Shown here: positions 56,385 to 64,000 of the stretch, one piece after another
How positions within the stretch are numbered: position 1 is the stretch's first letter
How the letters are laid out: every line of letters starts with the position of its first letter
From: Rudaea sp.
Lineage (GTDB): Bacteria; Pseudomonadota; Gammaproteobacteria; Xanthomonadales; Rhodanobacteraceae
Assembly (NCBI GenBank): GCA_031291055.1
Contig: JARLJU010000017.1
Coordinates: 186,001 to 250,000 of the forward strand
Direction: 5' to 3'
DNA: 64,000 nucleotides
Program-made: the position numbers and the translations under genes
The notes under the pieces: model-generated
Databases searched by the model: none
The model's input: only the letters and a program-made list of their open reading frames with translations
What the model was told of the DNA's origin: nothing

Positions 56385-57413
56385 ATGTTCATCGATTTTC
56401 GCCAGACACTGAAAGCTGCGGCTGTCGCCGTCGCCTTGTTTGCCGCCGCAGGCAGCGTTCAGGCCACCGACATTACCGGCGCCGGCTCGTCCTTCGTCTA
56501 CCCGGTGCTGGCCAAGTGGTCGGCCGCATTCACCGCCAAGACCAATGACAAGATCAACTACCAGTCGATCGGTTCCGGTGGCGGCATTGCCCAGATCAAG
56601 GCGGCAACCGTGGATTTCGGCGCGTCCGACAAACCGCTGGACGCCAAGGACCTCAGCGAAGCCGGCCTCGGCCAGTTTCCGGTCGTGATCGGCGGCATCG
56701 TACCGGTGGTCAATATCGAAGGCGTGTCGCCGGGCGGCCTGAAACTCACGGGGCCCGTGCTCGCCGATATCTTTCTCGGCAAGGTGCTCAAGTGGAACGA
56801 CAAGGCGATCGCCGATCTCAACCCGGGTGCCAAGCTGCCGGACACGCTGATCACGGTCGTGCACCGCTCCGATGGCTCGGGCACCTCGTTCAACGTGACC
56901 AACTACCTTGCCAAGGTCAGCCCTGAATGGAAGGAGAAAGTCGGCGAAGGCACGACGGTGGCATGGCCGACCGGCGTGGGTGGCAAGGGCAATGAGGGCG
57001 TGGCCGCCTATGTCAGGCAGATCAAGGATTCGATCGGCTACGTCGAATACGCCTACGCGCTGCAGAACAAGCTGACCTACGCGCAGATGCAGAATCACGC
57101 CGGCAAGTGGATCTCGCCCGACAAGGCCGCTTTCCAGGCCGCGGCCGCAACGGCCGACTGGGCCAGCGCCAAGGATTTCAACCTGGTCATGACCGACGCG
57201 CCCGGCGACAAGGCCTGGCCGATCACTGCCACGACCTGGGCGATCATGTACAAGCAGACCAAGAATGCCGAACACAGCAAGACCGCGTTCGAGTTCTTCC
57301 GCTGGTCGTTCGAGCACGGCCAGCAGGATGCCGAATCGCTGGACTACGTCTCGCTTCCGGATTCGCTGGTCAAGCAGATCGAAGCGTACTGGAAGTCCGA
57401 TTTCAAGAGCTGA
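56385..57413 (+). CDS. pstS: Periplasmic phosphate-binding protein PstS
   Basis: The 342-residue precursor has a signal peptide (LKAAAVAVALFAAAGSVQA). The mature protein starts TDITGAGSSFVYPVLAKW, the phosphate-binding signature, with GSGGGIAQIKAATVDFGASD and HRSDGSGTSFNVTNYL as the other ligand loops. It delivers phosphate to PstCA. First gene of pstSCAB-phoU, with a Pho box upstream and a strong hairpin after the stop that would favour higher PstS levels. Ribosome site TGGAG. Confidence 0.97.
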   Translation: MFIDFRQTLKAAAVAVALFAAAGSVQATDITGAGSSFVYPVLAKWSAAFTAKTNDKINYQSIGSGGGIAQIKAATVDFGASDKPLDAKDLSEAGLGQFPVVIGGIVPVVNIEGVSPGGLKLTGPVLADIFLGKVLKWNDKAIADLNPGAKLPDTLITVVHRSDGSGTSFNVTNYLAKVSPEWKEKVGEGTTVAWPTGVGGKGNEGVAAYVRQIKDSIGYVEYAYALQNKLTYAQMQNHAGKWISPDKAAFQAAAATADWASAKDFNLVMTDAPGDKAWPITATTWAIMYKQTKNAEHSKTAFEFFRWSFEHGQQDAESLDYVSLPDSLVKQIEAYWKSDFKS

Positions 57414-57456
57414 AGTTTCACGTCGCTTACCGATCCTCTCCTCGGTTGGCATTTCC

Positions 57457-57489
57457 ACGCGCGCATCCTTCGTGATGCGCGCGTCTTTT
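57457..57489 (+). terminator. Intercistronic hairpin between pstS and pstC
   Basis: ACGCGCGCATC and GATGCGCGCGT form an 11-bp perfect stem with a 6-nt loop (CTTCGT), followed by CTTTT. It can act as a partial terminator or as a 3' stabiliser of the pstS message, giving more PstS than the membrane parts. Confidence 0.75.
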
Positions 57490-57506
57490 GAGACGCAAGA
57501 CCACCA

Positions 57507-58526
57507 ATGAATTCCGCAAGTCCGGCCACTCCTATTGGCAGCACAGCGTCCACTGCCAGGCAGATACGCCAGCAGCCGGTCGATCTGGCCGCGGTGGGCA
57601 GGCGCGATGCGCTGATCGACCGCCTGTTCAAGGGCCTGTTCGCCGCTGCCGGATGGCTGGTGCTGATCGTGCTCGTCGCTGTCGCCTTGTCGATGCTGTG
57701 GGGCGGCCGCGAGGCGTTTGCCACGTTCGGCTGGCACTTCCTCATCAGCGCCGACTGGGACGCAGTCCAGCACAAATTCGGCGCCTTGGTGCCGATCTAC
57801 GGCACCCTGGTTACGGCACTGATCGCGATGCTGATCGCCGTACCGGTCAGTTTCGGCATCGCCCTGTTCCTGACCGAGGTTGCGCCTAACTGGATGCGCG
57901 GTCCGGTGGCCGCTGCGATTGAATTGCTCGCCGGCATTCCCAGCATCATCTACGGCATGTGGGGGCTGTTCGTGTTCGTGCCGTTCATGGCCGCCAACGT
58001 GATTCCGTTCCTGAACGCACATCTGGGGCAGTGGCCGCTGCTCGGACCTCTGTTCCGCGGACCGCCGCTGGGCATCGGCATGCTCACCGCGGGCATCGTG
58101 CTGGCGATTATGGTGATTCCGTTCGTCTCCTCCGTGATGCGCGATGTGTTCCTGACCGTGCCATCGCGCCTGAAGGAATCGGCCTACGCGCTCGGCTCCA
58201 CCACCTGGGAAGTAGCCTGGGACGTGGTATTGCCATACACGCGCACGGCAGTCATCGGCGGCGTGTTCCTGGGTCTGGGCCGCGCGCTGGGCGAAACGAT
58301 GGCGGTGACCTTCGTGCTCGGCAATGCGCACCAGCTCACGGCATCGCTGCTGATGCCGGGCAACTCGATCGCCGCGACCCTGGCCAACGAATTCACCGAA
58401 GCCGATTCGGAAATTTATCGTTCGTCGCTTATCGCCCTGGGCTTCCTGCTGTTCGTGGTTACCTTCATCGTGCTGGCCATCGCCAAGTGGATGCTGATGC
58501 GTCTGGCCAGGAAGGAGGGCAACTGA
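57507..58526 (+). CDS. pstC: Phosphate ABC transporter permease PstC
   Basis: The 339-residue inner-membrane permease has six helices after a polar N-terminal extension of about 45 residues. The permease loop EAA-type motif is seen in KESAYALGSTTWEVAWDVVLPYTR followed by GGVFLGLGRALGETMAV, a PstC hallmark, and ELLAGIPSIIYGMWGLFVF is conserved. It pairs with PstA. Stop is followed after one base by the pstA ATG. Confidence 0.96.
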   Translation: MNSASPATPIGSTASTARQIRQQPVDLAAVGRRDALIDRLFKGLFAAAGWLVLIVLVAVALSMLWGGREAFATFGWHFLISADWDAVQHKFGALVPIYGTLVTALIAMLIAVPVSFGIALFLTEVAPNWMRGPVAAAIELLAGIPSIIYGMWGLFVFVPFMAANVIPFLNAHLGQWPLLGPLFRGPPLGIGMLTAGIVLAIMVIPFVSSVMRDVFLTVPSRLKESAYALGSTTWEVAWDVVLPYTRTAVIGGVFLGLGRALGETMAVTFVLGNAHQLTASLLMPGNSIAATLANEFTEADSEIYRSSLIALGFLLFVVTFIVLAIAKWMLMRLARKEGN

Positions 58527-58527
58527 C

Positions 58528-59388
58528 ATGGCTGCGACGATGGAAAAATTGTACTTCCGCCGCCGTGTAAGGAATGCGATCGCGCTGATGCTGTCGTTGA
58601 TCGCCACGGCGTTTGGCTTGTTCTGGCTAATATGGATTCTGTGGACCGCCTTGATCAACGGCCTGGCCGCGATCAAGCCGTCGCTGTTCACCCAGATGAC
58701 ACCGCCTCCGGGATCCGATGGCGGCCTGCTCAACGCCTTCTTCGGCAGTCTCGCGATGTCGGGCATGGCAATCCTGATTGGCGCGCCGATCGGCATCGCC
58801 GCCGGTACCTACCTGGCCGAATACGCGCGCAAGCGCGCTATCGGCGAGACCATCCGCTTTGTCAACGACATCCTGCTGTCCGCACCATCCATTGTGCTCG
58901 GACTTTTCATCTACACGATCGTGGTGCGCACGATGGGGCATTTTTCCGGTCTCGCCGGGGCCCTGGCTCTGGCACTGATCGTCATTCCCGTCGTCGTGCG
59001 TACCACCGACGAGATGCTGCAACTGGTCCCGAGCGCGATGCGCGAAGCGGCGCTGTCGCTGGGCGTGCCACAGTGGAAGATGACGATGCAGGTGCTCTAT
59101 CGCGCGGCATTGCCTGGCATCGTTACCGGCATTCTGCTCGCACTCGCGCGCATCAGCGGCGAGACCGCACCCCTGCTCTTCACTGCGCTGAACAACCAGT
59201 ACTGGAGCGCTGATCTTTCGCAGCCGCTGGCCAGCGTGCCGGTCGTGATTTTCCAGTACGCGATGAGTCCCTACGATTCGTGGCACGCGCTGGCCTGGGC
59301 GGGCGCGTTCATGGTTACCGTATTCGTGCTCTTGCTGTCGCTCTTTTCACGCGCCGTCCTGCTGCGCAAGCGAGTCGCCAATGACTGA
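58528..59388 (+). CDS. pstA: Phosphate ABC transporter permease PstA
   Basis: This 286-residue permease has six helices. Family segments are [40 protein letters not shown] and the loop [20 protein letters not shown], followed by [18 protein letters not shown]. It forms the channel with PstC. Its 3' end overlaps pstB by 8 bp, so translation is coupled. Confidence 0.96.
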   Translation: MAATMEKLYFRRRVRNAIALMLSLIATAFGLFWLIWILWTALINGLAAIKPSLFTQMTPPPGSDGGLLNAFFGSLAMSGMAILIGAPIGIAAGTYLAEYARKRAIGETIRFVNDILLSAPSIVLGLFIYTIVVRTMGHFSGLAGALALALIVIPVVVRTTDEMLQLVPSAMREAALSLGVPQWKMTMQVLYRAALPGIVTGILLALARISGETAPLLFTALNNQYWSADLSQPLASVPVVIFQYAMSPYDSWHALAWAGAFMVTVFVLLLSLFSRAVLLRKRVAND

Positions 59389-60199
59389 GTCCCAAGCCGC
59401 GCAGCAATCCATTGCTGCACCGACGCCCATATCCGCGCCGGTGCAACCGGCCAAGCTGCACGCGCGCAACCTGGACTTCTACTACGCCGACTATCGCGCG
59501 CTCAAGAACGTCAACATCGATGTTGCGGAGCGCAAGGTGACCGCCATCATCGGGCCGTCCGGTTGTGGAAAATCCACGCTTTTGCGCATTTTCAACCGGA
59601 TATACTCGATCTATCCGAAGCTTCGTGCCGAAGGAGAAGTGCTGCTCGATGGCGAGAACGTGCTCGATCCGCGTTATCCGCTGAATCGACTGCGCAGCAA
59701 GGTCGGCATGGTGTTCCAGAAACCGGTGCCGTTTCCGATGTCGATCTACGACAACATTGCCTACGGCATCAAGCACTACGAAAAACTGTCGCGCAGCGAA
59801 ATGGACGCGCGCGTGGAGCATGCGTTGGGGCAGGCGGCACTGTGGAATGAGGTCAAGGACAAGCTCAAGCAAAGCGCACTGGGCCTGTCCGGCGGCCAGC
59901 AGCAGCGCCTGTGCATCGCGCGAGCGGTGGCGCTCAAGCCCGAAGTGATCCTGTTCGACGAACCGACCTCAGCGCTGGACCCGATCGCGACCGGCAAGAT
60001 CGAACAACTGATCGAGGAGCTCAAGGACGAATACACGATCGCGATCGTCACCCACAATATGCAGCAGGCATCGCGCATTTCCGACTATACCGCCTTCATG
60101 TACCTGGGCGAGTTGATCGAATTCGGAGCGACCACGGCAATCTTCGAGAATCCGAAGCAGCAGATGACGGAAGATTACATCACGGGAAGATACGGTTGA
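59381..60199 (+). CDS. pstB: Phosphate ABC transporter ATPase PstB
   Basis: The 272-residue ATPase has Walker [10 protein letters not shown] (about residue 58), the Q-loop [14 protein letters not shown], signature [14 protein letters not shown], Walker [14 protein letters not shown] and switch histidine IVTHNMQQA. The PstB-specific [19 protein letters not shown] segment is present. An N-terminal about 25-residue extension precedes [11 protein letters not shown] 116-bp spacer without promoter-like sequence follows before phoU. Confidence 0.97.
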   Translation: MTESQAAQQSIAAPTPISAPVQPAKLHARNLDFYYADYRALKNVNIDVAERKVTAIIGPSGCGKSTLLRIFNRIYSIYPKLRAEGEVLLDGENVLDPRYPLNRLRSKVGMVFQKPVPFPMSIYDNIAYGIKHYEKLSRSEMDARVEHALGQAALWNEVKDKLKQSALGLSGGQQQRLCIARAVALKPEVILFDEPTSALDPIATGKIEQLIEELKDEYTIAIVTHNMQQASRISDYTAFMYLGELIEFGATTAIFENPKQQMTEDYITGRYG

Positions 60200-60315
60200 G
60201 GAACAAAGGCTGAGTGCCGAGGGCTGCGATTCAATAGCGTGGGCCAGTACTTTTTCAGTCCCCAGTCCTCGACCCCTTCATCCCCGACACAAACCACTAC
60301 GCAGATCAGACAGCC

Positions 60316-61023
60316 ATGGCCGACCATATCGTAAAAAGCTTCGACGACGAACTCGCTTCGCTCAACCGCGCGATCGGACGCATGGGCGAGCTGTCGCAGA
60401 CCCAGCTCGCCGGTGCAATCGACTCGCTGCTGTTGCGCGACACCACGGTCGCCGCGCACGTGGTCAAGGGAGATTTCGAGGTCGATGAACTCGAACGGGA
60501 ACTCGACGCCGGCGCAGTGCGGGTATTGGCGTTGCGCCAGCCGATCGCACGCGATCTGCGCCAGGTGCTCTCCGCGTTGCGCATCGGCATCGAGTTCGAG
60601 CGCATCTGCGACTTCGCCGCGAATATCGCCAAACGCGCGATCGCGCTGAACAAGCATTCGCCCGACGAGTGGATCAACGAAATAGCCGAACTCGGCAATC
60701 TGGCGCTGAAACTGCTTGCCGATGTCGTTACCGCCTTCCGCGAGCGCGATTCGGAAAAAGCCCTGGCGGTGTGGGCGCAGGACGAACAGCTCGACGACAT
60801 CTACACCGGCATCTACCGGCGCCTGATCGATTTCATGAAGGCCGAGCCGCAGCGCGTTCCGGTCGGCGCGCACCTGCTGTTCATTGCCAAGAACATCGAG
60901 CGCATCGGCGATCACGCCACCAATATCGCCGAATCGGTGTACTACCTCGTCACCGGCGAGGCCCTTACGGCACCGCGGCCGAAGGGCGACAAGTCAAGCT
61001 TCGATCAGGTGGAAGGAAGCTGA
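60316..61023 (+). CDS. phoU: Phosphate signalling regulator PhoU
   Basis: The 235-residue protein has two three-helix PhoU repeats with metal-binding motifs seen as RIGIEFERICDFAANIAKRA and FIAKNIERIGDHATNIAESV (E/D-x-x-x-D form). It links Pst activity to the PhoR kinase and limits phosphate uptake. Last gene of the pst operon in the usual order. Confidence 0.96.
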   Translation: MADHIVKSFDDELASLNRAIGRMGELSQTQLAGAIDSLLLRDTTVAAHVVKGDFEVDELERELDAGAVRVLALRQPIARDLRQVLSALRIGIEFERICDFAANIAKRAIALNKHSPDEWINEIAELGNLALKLLADVVTAFRERDSEKALAVWAQDEQLDDIYTGIYRRLIDFMKAEPQRVPVGAHLLFIAKNIERIGDHATNIAESVYYLVTGEALTAPRPKGDKSSFDQVEGS

Positions 61024-61072
61024 CGATCACCAGCTCGCATCGTGACGGACGCGCGCCTGCTAAACTCGCGGC

Positions 61073-62383
61073 ATGATCATCGAGGCCGTTCTTGTCGTTT
61101 TGCTCGCCCTGCTGAACGGGTTTTTCGCACTCAGCGAAATGGCGCTGATGACGTCGCGCAAGAGCCGCCTGAAATACATGGCGCGCACGAGCAAACGCGC
61201 GCAGGTAGCCTTGAAACTGGCGCAGACGCCGGAACACTTCCTGTCGACGGTCCAGGTCTTCATCACCCTGATCGGCATCGGCACCGGTGCGGCGCTCGGC
61301 GCGCGCATCGGCGAACAGCTCGGCGCAATGCTTGCTGCGCTCAACCGGCCATGGCTGGCCGAATATGCGTCGCCCCTCGGCGTTGTCGTCAGCGTCGCTG
61401 CCATTACCTTCGTCAACATGCTGCTCGGCGAGTTGCTGCCCAAACGTATCGCCCTCGTCAGTCCTGAACGCTTCGCCGTGGCCGTGGCCGTGCCGATGCG
61501 CGTGATGACGTCGCTGGCCACGCCGTTCGCATTCGTGCTCATCGCCATCACCCGCTGGGTGCTGCATCTGATGCGCATGGACCGCGCCAGCGATCAACAG
61601 GTCAGCGAAGAGGAAATCCGCCTGCTCGTGTCCGAAAGCGCCGAGCAGGGCGTGATCGATCCGGACGAACGCAACATGGTCAATCGTGTCCTGCGCCTGG
61701 GCGATCGCACGGTCGACAGCATGATGACGCCACGCCCGCGCATTGCATGGCTGGATGCGGCTGCGCCGCTTGATGAGAACCTCCAGGTGATGCGCGAGAA
61801 TTCCTACTCGCGCTATCCCGTCTACCGCGACAGCGACAAGAACGTGCTCGGCGTGCTCACGCTCAAGCGTCTGCCGGAAATGCTGGGTAGCGCACATGTG
61901 GATCTATTCGCGAAACTCGCCAAGCCGCTCTACGTGCCGGGTACTGCGCGCGCCCTGGACCTGCTCGAGGAATTCCGCGACGCCGAAACCCGCCTGGCCC
62001 TGGTCGTTGACGAATACGGTGACATCGAAGGCCTGGTCACACTCAACGATCTGCTCAGCGCCGTGGTCGGCAAGAGCGCGGCGCCGGTACAGTCGGCGGG
62101 AAATTCGCCGGTCGTTCGACGTGATGATGGCAGCTGGCTGATCGACGGCGCGCTGGGCACGGACGACCTGCGCGAACTGCTCGGCGTCACCGAACTGGCG
62201 CACGAAGACGATCACGATTTCCATACCGCCGCCGGCATGGTGGTCGCCCACTTCGGACGCATTCCCCAGACCGGCGAGCACTTCGACTGGCGCGGCCTGC
62301 GATTCGAAGTGGTCGATCTGGATGGCGCGCGCATAGACAAGATACTTGTTGCGCGCGAGCCGGGACGCGGAGATGGCGGCTAG
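61073..62383 (+). CDS. CNNM/CorC-type membrane protein with CBS pair (YtfL-like)
   Basis: The 436-residue inner-membrane protein has an N-terminal CNNM (DUF21) domain with about four helices (LLALLNGFFALSEMALMTSR is characteristic; MLLGELLPKRIAL near the end), a CBS-domain pair (MMTPRPRIAWLDA and LALVVDEYGDIEGLVTLNDL) and a C-terminal CorC/HlyC domain (AGMVVAHFGRIPQTGEHFDW). Relatives export magnesium or polyamines (YtfL/PaeA); the ion here cannot be read from sequence. Convergent with trmJ, 20 bp apart. Confidence 0.92.
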   Translation: MIIEAVLVVLLALLNGFFALSEMALMTSRKSRLKYMARTSKRAQVALKLAQTPEHFLSTVQVFITLIGIGTGAALGARIGEQLGAMLAALNRPWLAEYASPLGVVVSVAAITFVNMLLGELLPKRIALVSPERFAVAVAVPMRVMTSLATPFAFVLIAITRWVLHLMRMDRASDQQVSEEEIRLLVSESAEQGVIDPDERNMVNRVLRLGDRTVDSMMTPRPRIAWLDAAAPLDENLQVMRENSYSRYPVYRDSDKNVLGVLTLKRLPEMLGSAHVDLFAKLAKPLYVPGTARALDLLEEFRDAETRLALVVDEYGDIEGLVTLNDLLSAVVGKSAAPVQSAGNSPVVRRDDGSWLIDGALGTDDLRELLGVTELAHEDDHDFHTAAGMVVAHFGRIPQTGEHFDWRGLRFEVVDLDGARIDKILVAREPGRGDGG

Positions 62384-62403
62384 GGAATCGGAGCGTGGCG
62401 GAT

Positions 62404-63177
62404 TCACGCTTTCCCGCCACCCTCGATTTCCGCTCGTCCGTTCGCGGGCCTTGCCAATCTGGCCATGCGCTGCGCATCGTCGAAGATGCCGCGCAGGATG
62501 CGCACTTCGCGCTCCTCCAGGTTCGCACGCAGAAACAGGCGGCGCAGCCGCTGCATGATCGTGCGCGGCGATCTGCCTTTGTGGAAATCTATGTTTTCCA
62601 GCATCTGTTCCAGATGGGTGAAGAAGTATTCGAGCTGCTCGATTGTCGCCGGCAATTCGATCTTCGCTGCAGTCGCCAGCGGTGGCGCCTGCTCCATGAT
62701 CGCCAGGCGCAATTCGTAGGCGAGCACCTGCACTGCCTGGGCAAGATTCAGCGAGGAAAAGTCGGCGACGCTGGGAATATGCACGGCCGCATGGCACGAC
62801 ATCAATTCGTCGTTTTCCAGCCCCGTGCGCTCGTTGCCGAACACGATCGCCGCCTGGCCATCGACACTCGCGGCGAGTGCGCGTAACGCGCCCTGGCGCG
62901 GCGACAACTCCTCCAGCTGAACTCCGCGGCGGCGCGCAGTACAACCCAGCACCAGGGTGCAGTCGGCGACTGCCTCGACGAGAGTCGGCGTAATGGCGAT
63001 GCCGTCGAGTACATCATCCGCGCCCGCGGCCGTGGCCGTGGCGTCTGCGTGCGGAAACCGGTGCGGGGCGACCAGGCCCAGGCGTGAAAATCCCATCGTG
63101 CGGATCGCGCGCGCTGCCGCACCGATATTGCCGGGGTGCGAGGTACGCACGAGAATGAAGCGGATGGAGTCGGCCAT
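62404..63177 (-). CDS. trmJ: tRNA (cytidine/uridine-2'-O-)-methyltransferase TrmJ
   Basis: This 257-residue SPOUT methyltransferase methylates the ribose at position 32 of several tRNAs. It has IRFILVRTSHPGNIGAAARA at the start, FGNERTGLENDEL as the SAM knot, and HIPSVADFSSLNLAQAVQVL as the third motif, with the TrmJ-type C-terminal extension (LEYFFTHLEQMLENIDFHKG). It is divergent from suhB, as in E. coli. The 293-bp region between them holds no gene and no clear operator. Confidence 0.95.
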   Translation of the reverse strand: MADSIRFILVRTSHPGNIGAAARAIRTMGFSRLGLVAPHRFPHADATATAAGADDVLDGIAITPTLVEAVADCTLVLGCTARRRGVQLEELSPRQGALRALAASVDGQAAIVFGNERTGLENDELMSCHAAVHIPSVADFSSLNLAQAVQVLAYELRLAIMEQAPPLATAAKIELPATIEQLEYFFTHLEQMLENIDFHKGRSPRTIMQRLRRLFLRANLEEREVRILRGIFDDAQRMARLARPANGRAEIEGGGKA

Positions 63178-63470
63178 AACGAGGAATATTCAGCTATCAG
63201 AGAGGGCAGAATCGCGCCGCAGTTTTGCATATTCCATCGGCGATTGTAGAGACGAAATCCTGTGCTGCGGCTCGCGACCCCGATCTCCATTCGCCCTCAG
63301 GTATCGAGCGGTGAACGGTACCCGGCACAGCCGTCCATGTTCGATAGCTGTCCATGAACGGCTTCCAATCCGCGCGCGGCCTGCAAGCCAAGGCCAAAAA
63401 TGCTACCCTCTCGCCCGCGCGGCATGCACGCGCACCGTTCTTTTTCACCTTGACCGATCCGGAAATCACC

Positions 63471-64000
63471 ATGCCCAGACCCGCCGTCAATGTCGCGGTA
63501 CGTGCCGCACGCGCCGCTGGCAACATCATCCAGCGCTACATGAACCGCGTTGACAGCCTGACGGTAGAGGAAAAGTCGCGGATGGACTTCGTCACCGAGG
63601 TCGACCGCCTGGCGGAAGCCGAGATCGTCAAGGAATTGCGCCGCGCGTTTCCCGACCATGCCATCCTCGGCGAAGAATCCGGGCAGATCGGCAAGTCGAG
63701 CAAGGTCTGGGTCGTCGATCCGCTGGACGGCACGCACAATTACCTGCGCGGTTTTCCACATTTCAGCGTTTCCATCGGCTTCGTCGATCACGGCGATCCG
63801 GTGCACGGCGTCATCTACGACCCGCTGCGTGACGAACTGTTCACCGCCAGCAAGGGTGACGGCGCCTTCCTCAACGACCGGCGCATGCGCGTCACCAAGC
63901 GCGAAGGCCTGTCCGGCGCCCTGCTCGGCACCGGCTTCCCCTATCGCCAGCGCGAACACCTGGATGCGCAACTCGGCATGACCCGGGCCCTGTTGCAGGA
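63471..64000 (+). CDS. suhB: Inositol-1-monophosphatase SuhB, cut by window edge
   Basis: The first about 176 residues of an inositol monophosphatase run from ATG 63471 to the right edge without a stop. It has the metal-binding motifs ILGEESGQ and VVDPLDGTHNYLRGFPHF, and RAAGNIIQRYM at the start. SuhB also acts with NusA in rRNA antitermination in E. coli. The remaining about 90 residues lie outside. Divergence from trmJ matches enterobacteria. Confidence 0.95.
   Translation, partial: MPRPAVNVAVRAARAAGNIIQRYMNRVDSLTVEEKSRMDFVTEVDRLAEAEIVKELRRAFPDHAILGEESGQIGKSSKVWVVDPLDGTHNYLRGFPHFSVSIGFVDHGDPVHGVIYDPLRDELFTASKGDGAFLNDRRMRVTKREGLSGALLGTGFPYRQREHLDAQLGMTRALLQ

Noticed and set aside
60200..60315. 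Spacer sequences of the GGACTGGGGACTG kind (also near 10020-10105 and 13565-13690) as a repeat family
   Set aside because: The copies are too degenerate and short to define a unit; they may be local low-complexity spacer DNA common in xanthomonads.

Overview
This is a GC-rich chromosomal window with no phage or plasmid genes. Gene content and order point to a gammaproteobacterium of the order Xanthomonadales (Lysobacterales), probably Rhodanobacteraceae-like. Supporting evidence includes E. coli-type housekeeping neighbourhoods (pmbA|yjgA, maf-rng-yhdP-tldD, leuS-lptE-holA-nadD, rsfS-rlmH, trmJ|suhB) combined with exported proteins of types common in xanthomonads. The assignment is inferred from reading the sequence, not from a search.

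Layout: 1-3.3 kb holds pmbA (runs off the left edge), yjgA and tldD, the PmbA/TldD microcin-maturation protease pair. 3.3-10.6 kb is a minus-strand run of yhdP, rng, maf, rlmH and rsfS. 10.8-12.8 kb is a DEAD-box helicase. 12.9-18.6 kb is nadD, holA, lptE, a glutathione transferase and leuS. 18.7-22.3 kb is a pqiA-pqiA-pqiB-pqiC set. 22.4-23.8 kb is an exported amidohydrolase.

23.8-34.4 kb is the accessory part and the most interesting. Five exported proteins lie in four plus-strand units: a lipoprotein, a delta-60 repeat protein, a 93-residue protein followed by a collagen-like/GVxG-repeat protein, and a beta-strand-repeat protein. Each unit is preceded by the same ECF-type promoter signature, TGTCAG-N17-CGTAAC (one copy is degenerate). 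Three of the proteins, otherwise unrelated, end in the same short tail, D-x-I-F-x-N-x-F-[E/D]. Next to them on the minus strand is an operon of an ECF sigma factor whose region 2.2 acidic residues are replaced by threonine/alanine, a membrane-anchored Ser/Thr kinase with TPRs starting 2 bp after it, and an exported NlpC/P60-CHAP-like protein. Upstream of it is a decayed second kinase. My reading is a phosphorylation-switched sigma factor controlling a cell-surface protein regulon. The promoter repeats and tails are seen directly; the regulatory link is inference.

34.5-54.1 kb carries a YbbN-type thioredoxin, YajD, a TIGR03032 protein, small enzymes, a DUF502 membrane protein, an M14 and two tandem M13 exported metallopeptidases, RapA, a second exported amidohydrolase, a rhomboid protease, a 2OG oxygenase, an alkyltransferase-like protein, and a coupled operon of small proteins with a nitrilase-family enzyme. 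54.2-61.0 kb is a phosphate module: a Pit transporter with its DUF47 partner on the minus strand, divergent from pstSCAB-phoU on the plus strand, with candidate Pho boxes between them. 61-64 kb holds a CNNM/CorC-type membrane protein, trmJ and the 5' part of suhB, cut by the right edge. I saw no tRNA, rRNA, CRISPR array or insertion sequence.
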